Shown: in pieces, positions 45,255 through 56,700 of the stretch
Layout of the letters: every line of letters begins with the position of its first letter
How positions within the stretch are numbered: the first letter of the stretch is position 1
From: Pisaster brevispinus
Lineage: Eukaryota > Echinodermata > Asteroidea > Forcipulatida > Asteriidae
DNA: 64,000 nucleotides
Reading direction: 5' to 3'
NCBI GenBank assembly: GCA_023634235.1
Contig: JAMKCF010000011.1
Location: forward strand, 19,206,027 to 19,270,026
Translations under genes and position numbers: made by a program
The notes under the pieces: generated by a model
What the model was told of the DNA's origin: nothing
Database searches by the model: none
The model's input: the letters and a program-made list of their open reading frames with translations, nothing else

Positions 45255-46185
45255 AACTGCTCCGCCGAATGTGTTTATTTAACCTTTGTTATACTGTTGG
45301 GAACAAAACAGGAGACAATAACTTTCCCAGTTTTGTATTGTTTTTGTATTGAAAACTATTGATTGGACATGACCAGCTCTCCATAAACAAACACCAATAT
45401 ACTTCCTTTGAGATTTCTTAATTTAAAACAAGTCATAAATCAGTTCTAATTGGGGAAAGTTTTGTTTTAACTGCCCCTGTTCATTCGGTGATAAAAGGTA
45501 TGTGTTCTTTTGTGGCGCGGAACTCGATGACGTCATCAAGAGATTGATTGATTTAAGACCGTCAGTGTTCCATAATGCAGTTCGGCTAATACGACATTTC
45601 CGGCACGTTAATGCCCCGACCAGGCCCATGATGAAGCTGGTGGCAACTAAGTATACTAATTTAGTCACACTCACCCTTCAGGCATCTCGTAGGAAAGTAA
45701 GAATTAAAATAATCTACGCACTTCCAAAATACTATTTAGGCTACTCACACACATACAGAAGAGAAAAGGGACAGTGTAAAAAGGGTTGTCAAAACATGCA
45801 TTCATAGAAGTATACCAGTGACGTAATCAGGGGGGAGGGGCAAAGTCGAAATTTTGGGTGGTTTTTTTAATGTTTGAACCATGTATTTGCATTTTCTTTT
45901 TTTCGATATCATTTTTTTTCTTTGGTAGGGCAAAAGTTCTCATTGAGGGGGCGGCACCAATTGTTACGTCACTGCGTTATGGCCCAACATTGGTTTGGGG
46001 GAGAATACATCTTTTTTTTCACCTATTTTCAATTCATTGAATACATCGTAAAAGTCAGCCTGTAAAAATGTCATCAAGTCGAGAAGTCTCGTTTTCGATC
46101 GAACAGCAAAACTTATTCTAGGCCTATCACAGATTTTGCGTTCGATAATAAGTGCTTATTCAGATTTGGCAGAATATAGATCCCT
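45255..46185. other. Intergenic, no supported gene
   Basis: Overlapping frames on both strands at 45423-45807 (minus frame with a hydrophobic N-terminus and CRKC; plus frame followed by GTAAGAAT) are not matched to any family I know, and no partner exon was found. Confidence 0.45.
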
Positions 46186-46190
46186 TGTAT

Positions 46191-46296
46191 TGGGCGGCCA
46201 TTTTTAATGACAAACAATGGGGAAAGTACACGTGTGTACGCGCTGGGCGGCCATTTTTAATGACAAACAATGGGAAAAGTACACGTGTGTACGCTC
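46191..46296. repeat. 53-bp tandem duplication
   Basis: TGGGCGGCCATTTTTAATGA..GTACACGTGTGTACGC occurs at 46191-46243 and 46244-46296 with two or three differences. Confidence 0.85.
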
Positions 46297-46639
46297 TGCG
46301 CATAACTCTCAGCCAATGATAGCTCTTCGCGCGTGCACGTTTCATCAGCAATGGCGGCCAATGCAAGTGGTGTATTTGGGAATGAAAGTGCTTTACATGT
46401 TTTTGCATTTGTTCACGCGCTTCAGGCCATCCTAGTTGGAGACTTTTGAGGCGACAGCAGACGTCTCACTCACCGGTCTTTTTCTATTGTTAAGAAATGG
46501 ACCGGTGAGTGTTGGGACGCCCGCTATCGTTTTGAAAGTCTCCCATTATAGTTGAGGTTGGCTGAAAATGTCGATTTACGATTTAAGTTCCTTTCATGAT
46601 TTGCTGACCTGCTGTAGTTTTCTGCCTACATTTTGAAAA

Positions 46640-46960
46640 GTTTCCAACAGTCTTGAGCAGCGAACTCAAGTTCTCATGCCTGAGTCATCAGAGTGTGGGT
46701 TCGAATCCCGGTCATGACGCTTTGTGTCCTTGCCAAGAAATTTTAACTAGAATTGCTTCTCATCATATATGGGTAAAATGGGTTCCTGTGAGGTTAGAGT
46801 TTGCTGATGTGAGTGATTAGCACCATGTGCGCCGATTTGGCTGCCGGTGCTGTAGTACGGCACTCCTCTGGGTTGTTTAGAGACCCTTGAGGCCCAATGA
46901 ACTTTGGTAGTAATTGGTGTATGGTGCTTCGTTCCAATGTATGAAATCACCTTATAAATT
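46640..46960 (+). mobile_element. tRNA-Leu-derived SINE, 5' truncated
   Basis: Keeps the B-box half (GTGTGGGTTCGAATCCCGGT) and body (GGGTAAAATGGGTTCCTGTG, GTGAGTGATTAGCACCATG). The A box is lost. Confidence 0.75.
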
Positions 46961-48430
46961 ATATGCATTTTATTACTAAGTATATAGTATTTTTTTTATT
47001 TGGGCAATTGATTCAGCTCACACATTAAATTGGTCCCTTGGACACGGCTAACTCAACATGGTTGTCATATAGAAAACAAATAGTTGTATCAAGTTTTAAA
47101 ATGAAAGAAACCTTCTTGTCATAGAAAATAAATAATTCGTTTTATCAAATTTAAATATGAATGTAGTTGTTTTGCAAATAGAGCGCAATGTCTAGAGCGC
47201 TTAGTTTAACACTAAATACAAACTTGTTTTGCTCATGCAGGGCTAAATATAGACTAGTCTACTTTTTGTTTGTCTGCAGACCTCTTGTTTCAGTTTCTTT
47301 TAATGTAGTTTTGAATTAAATAAAGACCAACTGTTTCATTTCATGTCACGAATAAAATGGTGCTATTTACAATCGGGCTAATGATAAGTTTCACTGATGC
47401 ACGAAGCGAAAAGAAAGTATGGACTTAAACCGCGAATAAAGCGAGTGGCTTATGGCACCATTGGACGCATTAACAGTGTTTTCACAGAGCAATGACCACG
47501 TAAATCTGTTATTTATTGGAGATCTGTCAACGGATATTGGCTACTCTAGGGTGTGTATTGTCTACTGTAATGAGTTTCAAGTGTTAAGTCTACAGTAATG
47601 TTTTGTCTATTTCGCAAACAAAAATGGCGCCAATTGGGGACGCAACTATTTAAAACGCGGCTTCGAGTGCTGTTTAACGCCCGGAAGTTCTGATAAGGAT
47701 CTTTACAACTTGTGTGAACTTCGAAACCCTTTATGTTGTATTCACAGGCACAGACGTTTTACTGCCAGATGTACTATGTATAATTGTGCAATCTTGTACG
47801 ATTTTCAACCTCAGTTTTTCCTTATAAATCACCATACTTGGCAGGATTTTCCTCGGCTGATTACACTGTTGTCGTCGCTGCAATGCGCATGACTGATTGG
47901 AAGCAGAACATCGCACAACTTGTGAAATTGAATCGAGCGTAGGAACGGCAGACGATGACGGCGCCGCGTTCGCGCCCAACGTGTTATCTGTAAACAAAAA
48001 AAATCCTTTTATAAAAACTTTTTTTTTTTATCAGTCCGGATGACAACAAATGCAGTCTTAACTTCAGATTTGCTCTTTCTCCTCGTAGAATCATCTACCG
48101 TGATCTTGCGGGCGTGGACGATTTACTGATCCCCGTGGTATAATGAGACGGGTGTCAATCTTCGCAATCTGACTCAGTGTTTGGAGTTTCGTGGCCCGTG
48201 AGGTTAGCTTTCATTTTAATTTATGGTAAGTGCAAATTGATTTTGTGATACCACGGCCCTTTTCTACGTTAAAGTGCAAACTAATTGATTTTGTATTGGA
48301 GTACATACCCACGGCGCCATTTTGGTTGCCGAAACTGCATACGCCAAAGGAGTTGAGATGGTTTCAGGAATAATGCCTATTAGTGAACATAGTTATACAA
48401 AGTAAGACGCTTTGATACAGCGTTTAAGGT
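46961..48430. other. Intergenic, no gene recognised
   Basis: AT-rich to 47600. A patch with ATGGCGCC and GC-rich words at 47620-48240 ends in TTATGGTAAGTG, a possible splice donor that could mark an upstream untranslated exon, but nothing links it to a gene. A SINE body fragment is at about 48350-48425. Confidence 0.45.
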
Positions 48431-48434
48431 ATGG

Positions 48435-48815
48435 TCGTAGACTAGTAAGTATACTCCACAAATTAACGTCAGCCAAAACAACGCTTGAGAGAAAACATTC
48501 CCTCCGCAGTAATTATGGTTCGGATTATTTTTCATCCAAAGCACATTTTGAATCTGAGAAACGGTTCATGCATGAATCGTTTTTCTGAGGGTTGGTGTTC
48601 ATTCGCGAATGCTGCGTCCAAGAGATGCGGTTGGTAACCGCTATCACCTTGCTCAACGTGGATGGATAAGACTATCTTGCAAAAAATACTGTGACAGGGT
48701 TTTTTTCTTTCTTTGTTTCTGTTTTCCCAGCAAGGAGACAGCTCAAACTTTCACTTGTAAATTTAACTGCACTTTCTTTATAATGTTGCCTATAAATCAG
48801 CATTATCTTGACAAA
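48435..48815 (+). repeat. Palindrome-bearing dispersed family, copy 3
   Basis: Shares GTAAGTA-ACTCCACAAA, the palindrome (48551-48589), GAATGCTGCG-CCA, CACCT-GCTCAACGTGGATGG and CCTATAAA-TCAGCATTA with 43660-44385. Confidence 0.75.
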
Positions 48816-49324
48816 AAAACCGATCTATGATCCTACCGTCCTTCAATTAAAAAGGACATGATAAAACGATGCACATTACATGGGTTTTTTCCGGTCGTAG
48901 TGCGGCAAATAAGCGGACAAATGAAACGTCGCGTTATTCTATTTCGGGCGAAGTTGAAAGCTCCTCAAAAACAGTCATTCGGTTTCAATTAACGTGTTTT
49001 TTTGCGTCATGGCGATTAACACCAAAAAAACAAACATTCATTTTAAGAATCCACTTTCGAATTCTCAGCAGCTTTTTGCAGAAATCTCTAGTTGCGCCTA
49101 TATACCTGCTAAAATGAATGCCAATTTTCGCACGGCTAAAAAGAAACGCACTATAAATTTAATTACATATAATATTAGATTATTATAAATTCACATGCCT
49201 CAAAGAAAACAATTGAATGACGGTTTCAATTGAAGAGGCGAAATCGCTTTGATACGATCGCATGAAAATGACATAGGTTGAAATATGCTGCTTTTGTGCC
49301 GAAGATTTCCAAGAAAATCCATTA

Positions 49325-49510
49325 AAGGTATACGCAGGATTGGTTAAGCTGACGTCGCAAACAGTGTTCATATTTTGTGTGATCAGCCATATACATAAAA
49401 TAACAAACCGGTGAAAATGTCGGCCTAATCCGTCGTGCGAGTCAGGAGAAAATAGTGACAAACCACGCATAATTTTCAGCGTGTAAAAACACAATGTCGG
49501 CTGTTGCATT
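49325..49510. repeat. Dispersed AAATAACAAACC repeat, copy 2
   Basis: Same block order as 40255-40450. A related short block, AATGCATGAAAGTGAAATAGG, is at 49676-49697. Confidence 0.65.
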
Positions 49511-50588
49511 TCTCTTTTTTAGAAAACAGTTTTCTTGAATATGTCTTCATTTTAAAGGGAAATATTTCACAGAAAAAATGTTGTAGTATGAACTTCATAA
49601 TCAGTAAGCTTTGGTACTAAAATTTAAAAATTATGTTTTTTTATTCCTACCAGTCCTGAATAACACCTTTAATACGAATGCATGAAAGTGAAATAGGCTT
49701 AAGTTTGCTGTTTGTTGTACCAAAAAGGACAATCAGGAAAACCCACATTAAACATTTCTCTGAGGTAGTCTAGCAAGTACAGTCATGAGAGACACCATTG
49801 TTCGTATTGTTCTACCTCCATCGGTTAAGTACCCCCACATTGGTTACATAGGACTACTATTGGGGCACCACCCCACCCAATACGTCATGCACTGTCAGAA
49901 GGCACGTCCCTGTAGATCTCACACAGACCCATTTCTGTTTCCTGCATGGCGGGAACTTCTGCAAAGTGTAATCAGTGACATTTCGGCTTCCTGCCTTAAC
50001 GATAAGATCACTGACTATCTCTCTACATGATATGGGGGCATCTGATTGGTCTAGACAAGGGCAGTCGATAACGCACCAAGTCCATGACCACTTTTAAAGG
50101 TACAAAACATGATAGGTTGAGTTTTGTAAACAAACAAATAACGTGTAGTCCGAAGATTTGTTTTTGTTTTGGAACCCCGTTTCCCCGCGAAGTGATATGC
50201 CGTCTGAAATACACTACAAAGTGCGAGAAAAAAAAAACTATTACCCATTATAAATGGGCTTCAATGTCAAATTCAATTTTGTGATGCACTCATTTTGCAA
50301 TAGATAGAGTCGTCAAGAAAGTCAGGGAATAATTACAAGTCTCTAACCTCACGCTAAATGGTATAAAATCTCGTGTTATCTGATCATAGCGGTTTTTGAA
50401 ACATGACGTCATCTAACATCAAAAACAAATGGGTCTGTACATAACAAAGATGAATTTCCCTCACTGACATGCTTATTTTTTTTTCTATATTTTTTTTTCA
50501 AAAATGACTACAGATGGGGGAAATAATAACGAAAAAATACATTTGGTTTAATGTTTGTTTTGTTCTGTTTTCAAATGTTTCTATTTAG
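49511..50588. other. Upstream region of the FnIII membrane-protein gene
   Basis: No TATA box or clear promoter was identified. The sequence directly before the ATG (TTTCTATTTAG) reads like a splice acceptor, so an upstream untranslated exon may exist. A plus-strand 81-codon frame at 49785-50030 has no recognisable domain. Confidence 0.45.
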
Positions 50589-50706
50589 ATGTATCCACGC
50601 GTTAGCCTGGCGCAAAGGTTAGCTGCTGTTACCACTGTACTAGTACTGCTTTGGACGTCACCATGTTGGGCACAACAGGTTATCGCCAAATGTTGGCTGC
50701 TCTCGC
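50589..50706 (+). CDS. FnIII protein exon 1, signal peptide
   Basis: Residues 1-39: a hydrophobic core (TTVLVLLWTSP) and a likely signal-peptidase site after CWA at 28. Donor GTGAGT, phase 1. The bases before the ATG look like an acceptor, so this may not be the first transcribed exon. Confidence 0.8.
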
Positions 50707-53700
50707 GTGAGTATGACATCACAAGACGTGATGTTGAAGGGATATGAAAATATGGGCAGTGCGCAGTATCGATACCCCTCGTCACCCCTGGAGATATCGA
50801 TCACTCCCTGAGAACGAGGTTGGATTGTCCCAGCCTTGTTTAACACACAGTGGTGTACGATCTCATTTTGCCGTTTTGTTTTTCGCAGCATGTTTTGCTT
50901 GATGATAATAATAGTGGCAAGAAATGAGTCTTTGTGACGCGCTAACCCCAAGAAACAAAACTAGTAAGCAGTTCTACGACACTGGGCCCTATATCTTAGC
51001 CACAGCCCAAATCTAAGCCGGATGTTAAGCTGGACCTGGAACCTGGTTATATAGGAAAAAAAGTAATCGGTGCATGCAGTTTTTCGATGGTGGTATGAGT
51101 CATTGACAATTGATTGAGATGACGAACATCTCCAAAAGCTTGTCTTCATTCAGTACGCTGGGCAATATGTTTCTGATTGAAGTGACTTTGTCATACACTG
51201 CATCCCTACTGAGTTATGTTGGATCATTTACAAAGTTTTCGAATTTTTAACGATATCAGTTCTGTAATCGAATATATTTTCCCCGAGGAATATGATAGAT
51301 TCTGAACCATTTTAATGATTAATTATTTTCAGCTGACGTGAACGAAGAGAGTATCAATGTCGAGATGTCCACGGTGAGCAGGGGAGACAGGAGTAACGCT
51401 ACCATGGGGCGGCAACTATGGAGCGTCTCGGCGAGGGTTACGTGGGAAAGACCACCAAGTAATAAACGAAATCACTCATATCAATCATGCATTTGATCTA
51501 CTATGTTATGCCAAACCAATTACCATGAACATCCACATTGTCCTTTGCTATTTTATGTGTGACAGCAGCTAGCAGTGAGTTGTAGTGTAACTTAGGCCTT
51601 TTCGAAATCGTGCTGGCTTGGGCTTGAGCTTGGGCTTGTACTACGTCCACCTTATTGAAGTCCCGTAAGGCGCACATTTCCCAAGTGACTGACGGAGCCT
51701 AAGCCCATGCCCAAGCCCAAGCCGTGGTTTCCAAAAAAGCCATAGATTTTTTAGGGTTGTTTTATGGTTGTTTTATTTTAATTATTTTTATTTTTTATTT
51801 TTCAGTAGATAATTTTGGGTTTGAACAAAGAACACTTTGGATGTGGTCCCTGGCTATACGGCAGCTACGGTTATACGGCTTCTGACTGGCACCCCCGTAC
51901 AAAGATATTGACTAATAGGAAGAGTGTCAACATAGGGCTGGATAGCTCAGTTGGTAGAGCGCCGCGCCGGTACGTCAATCCGGAGGTCATTGGTTCAAGT
52001 CCCACTCCAGTAACTTGTTCTTTGTTCACACCCAAACTATTTAAAATCTGCCCAGTCATCAGTTTCCCTTGTGGTTTGTTACTTGTTACTTTAGCAAAGT
52101 CACACAATACGCAGTCGTGCAACATTATGCAGCTGTGGGTACAGAGATTCATGGAATGTGGAGGGCTATTGAGAACCATGGCTTTTCGTAGTCAGGGTTT
52201 GAAGAAAAGTAAAGTACATGTATAAAACGGCTAATCACCGCGGAAGTATGCAACTTGAGCAGCAATGTTACATAATGTACATGACTGTTTTCATTGTGGT
52301 GTTGTTGTTTTTTTATAGCTCTTGGCGCTGATGGCGCTTATGCAGTCAGCGTGGTTCGGATGCCTTCATTTCAGCCGCCTAAATTATGCCAAATAGAGGA
52401 GAGAGAAACTGTTGTCGTAAGTTGGATTCAATATTCCCAATCTGCGTGTAAGACGAACTATTTTTCAACCACACTGTGCAAAAAAAACGGGGTTTGTCAC
52501 ATGTAGATTACCCACGAAAGAATCAAAATCAGCACTATAGGGTGTTAAAATAACGCCAATGTAAGTGTGTTGGCAGAAATTAGTGTTATTTCAACACCGT
52601 ATGGTGTAAATTTTGATTCTTTTGGGGGTGTACCTATGTGTGACAACACCCATGATGTTTATTTTATAACACTCCAGTTTTGCAGTGCACAACTTAATTT
52701 GTCATTTGTAACTTGTGTCTTTGTTTTAACAACAGAGTGCGGAGGAGTTTGTTTTCGCTGGATTGGACTTCGGGTTCCTGTACGAATTCAGGGTGAGTCA
52801 AACTGGAATGCTCTACGGGGAAAAAGTATGGGTTTTTACCCCGAGTCTCCCAACCTTGTCGTGATCCTCGTACCCGTAAAACGATGCTTCGTTTTTGTTT
52901 CTCTTTCTAGCTGTTCTTAAGTTGGCAGACAGAGGAAACAATTGAGCAATCTTGCCTTTGATAATACAAGCCTTTCACATCCAAAAAATGTATACACCGC
53001 TGTCGTGAAAAGGGCAGGGACATTGTGAACATTTTATGCTGCAATCTTTACTCGACGGCTTCCAAGACTAAAAGGCAATAATGACGTGGAGATTTTTCTG
53101 AATACCACAACCACGCAGTCACTTATTGTTAAAAGAACAATCAAGCATGGTGGTCATAGGTTGTGGTATTCACTAGTACTCTTAAAAAGTTCTCTCATTT
53201 TAAAATCCCTCAAACATAAATTGAGGGACTCCTTGATGACTAAATACTTAGTAATTAAATTTTAATTGATTCTTGGGTTAAACCTTGGTATGAGAATGTC
53301 ATGTGTTTATCATGTGTTTGTTTGTGCTTGTCCTAATTGTTTACAATTACCTAACGTTACCTAAACTTGTTCACTCTTTTTGCCTATTGTACTTTCCTTT
53401 GGGCCCTTTCGAGCTAGACAAGCACTGCTCATGGAGGGCTTCCATCCACATGCATTGAAATTGTCTGCCTCATATTTCTGTTTATTGCTACTTTATTCAT
53501 TGTAATTGCTACCCAACCTTTATAAGGTTGCTTTGTTGTGCTGTATGTTTACTTATATCCATTGTATAATTTGCCTAGTGTGGTAAAAATATTGAAGAAT
53601 TGAACTGAACTTATTCCATTACGTGGGGAATCATAAAGTCAATAGAGGGCGGTATGCAATCGTACTATCGCGATGACGGTTCGTCCTTAACACCTTTTTA

Positions 53701-56700
53701 AATAAAGCATTGATTTCTACTTCGACATTGTACCGTTAACTGTTATAGCTCGTGAAGTTTTACCTGGACATAATTTTTTCAGTGCTTTATATTCCTATTC
53801 TTTGGACGCGAATGTTTAAAAAATTTGAAGCAAACCGTTTGGTGTTCGACGTGTGGCGCACCCCCCCCCCTATTTTGGTTTTTCATTTTGTTGCCAGATA
53901 ATGGCCAACTCCGAGATTGTGGAACTGGGGCCGATTTCTCCAAGAGCTGAGTTGTGTATCGCTCTTGATTGCTAAGCAAAGTGTGATGTCAAAGTACAAT
54001 TCATTATCATGATAAACACTGAAAAACTAATAAAAGAACAAGCTTGGCTTTTAGTGAAATCGGCCCATAAAAATGTATAACTAGTCCACCAGAGAATCAA
54101 GGCAAACAATACGATGCACTGATTTTCTAGGCGGCGACTGACAAAACATTCTTGCCCCCTTTCTTGTGTAACAGCCTAGCAAGCAGATTTATTTATACTT
54201 CGGTAGAAATAGCTCATTAAAACGGGATTTGGAGAGAAAACACCTTTGATAAAAATGGTAAACAGCACTGTTTTGTAATTTTCACTCTCCACCGTGTTTT
54301 GTTTCCACGTTTGCTTTGATTTATTTTCACTTCCAGATTTTTGTAGTCAACCAAACCGCTCTCTCGAAGTCTCTGATCGTAGTAGCTAAAGGATTCGGTA
54401 CATCTGGTAAGATATCTTCTCCACAATTCTTGGGCATATCTATGTCCCCTACTCTTCTTTAATGGTATTATAAAGGATGTGTAGAGCTAATAGTGTTCTA
54501 TTTTGTCTGATCACGAAATAACAAACATGTGAAAATGTGGGCTTAGTCCGTTATATGAATCACGAGAAAATCCGTTGTGTGAGTCACAAGAAAATCCGTT
54601 GTGTGAGTCACGAGTGAAAAACCATACACAATATTTTCAGCTAAACACATTGTCCTTATGTTTGGTTATAACAACCAAAATCAGCTGTTGCTTTTTCGTA
54701 TATCTTTTTTTTTAGGTTTCGAGATACAGTTTTTCTCAAATCTGACTTCATATCAGAGAGAAATATTTAACAGAAAACAATGGTTTTAGTTATGAACTTC
54801 AGTAAACTTTCAGAATTAAATAAAGCAATGATCAATGTTTTTATCTTCACCAAGCCTAGGCCTATATAATGCCTCAGTATTTATAGAATAGATTTCCTCT
54901 TTATGTTATTGTATGATAACTTTAAAGACACATTATCTCTGTCAAACATTTAATTTACTTGTTGTTTTGCAGACTGCTTTCAGGCAACCGGAGACAAAGA
55001 CTTTTGTCGAACTGCTGGTAAGTTATCCGATTATAACCAACAGAGGGCGCCAAAGTAGCAACCGTTCGGAGATTAAGTAGTCCTTGATCGTATGTCTGAA
55101 TCATGACTGTATGGGCTAATTTATAAGTATCTGGCTCATCCAAAAACAGTAAATCACAATAATAACGTGAGAGGTACAAATAAGCGAATATCTCCAAGTA
55201 ATTGATACATAATTTATAAGTACTGTTGTTTTTGTTATCATTAAGATTTGAATATTATTTGAAGACTATGAACTAAATAATTGATAAGGAAATTTTGCTT
55301 AAATAATCGAAAAATGATCACTACATACAATGGGAGTATTAGGCTGGCCTAAACTTGTTTCTTTTCTTGTTTGTCACACATGTATAGACCCTAAGGTTTG
55401 AATCACACCGTAGACCGGAGCCTTGCATGTGGATTGGGTTTATAATCCTTACCTGACTCCTAAATTGGGTTTACCCCAATTGGAGGCTTCCTTACATCCG
55501 CATACTGTTACAGCCAAAATGATCTTTCCTGGTATTTTTCACATGCGACTGTTTTCCTCAAAATTTCACTAGTTTCTTTATTAAATGTTCGTTTCCAATT
55601 CAACAGAGGTGCAGTACGCCGGAGCACCCATCAAGCCTCGCTTAGATGCTCTCTGTCGGCAGCAGGCGATCAGCTCTCTGATTCAGGCCCAGATATCCTG
55701 GGAACCACCCATACAGGCCCTTGGAATTGTCTCGGCGTACAAGATGCAGTACTCGCAGCTGGATGCTCCGGCCGGAACCCTACCGGAGGTGACAACGGCA
55801 ATGCCGGATGTATCCGCTGGGGTAAGTTCGTTCCGGACGCTCCGGTATTCTGGGGCTAAAGAAGTAGTGAAGTGAAAATTCATTCCAACTTTCTCATTTT
55901 CAATCACCATTTCAATGATTTCATGTAACCAATTTTGTGAAAATGTCAAAAAATTAGGCGTTCACGCATTTACGAAAACACCAAGCAATTGTTCTTTTTT
56001 TTTGTATGTTGGTTTTATTCTTATTTGGTATATCAAAATAAGAATTGAGTATCGATGAAAACTTTCAGGCTGACATAATTCGCAGAACAACAGTGGTATT
56101 GGTGTTAACTTCATAAATATTAGTTTAAAATTTTGACTGGTCCAGATTTTATGTTCTGAAATTGTTTACTTGAATGTCTTAAACGTGTAATATTTTCATG
56201 AATTGATTTGTTTTCTAAATAATGTTCACATTTTCTGTGTTGTATTTTCGTCCCATACTGCTTTTTGTTTTGTTTAACCAAAATGAAATAATACACTTTC
56301 AAATTCTTCAAATCCTGTATCAGATACTTTTAACCTTACTATTTCATTATTCTCCACTCTAACTCTATTTTGAAATAATTATTTTGTTTAAGAAAAGAAA
56401 AACATTTCTCGGTATTGTAGGTAATTTGTTTTAAGTATGTGTCTCGTTTTTTGCTTTTACTATTTTGTATTTGTTTCGCCTCCATTTTCCAGACTGTTGA
56501 AAACAATACCATGACATCATCGAGTACTTGATTTTGGCATGGGACGTCAGTATATTTTAAGTGTAGGCCTACTTTTTAATTAAGTTCTCGATGTTAACTT
56601 TTAATATTTTAGTCACAGGCCCATGTCCATATTGTGCTCATTTACATATAATTACTTGATCTCTCCAGAAAAGGGCTTTTGAGAAGAACGCTACTTGGGG

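Noticed and set aside
45423..45807. Overlapping frames on both strands, one with a hydrophobic start and CRKC, one followed by a GTAAG donor
   Set aside because: No family recognised, no acceptor-linked partner exon found, and the two frames exclude each other. Insufficient to call a gene.
51937..52015. Possible functional tRNA gene
   Set aside because: A and B boxes are present, but acceptor and T-arm pairing is poor, and the same head occurs at 25430 and 27740 with shared tails, as expected of a SINE.
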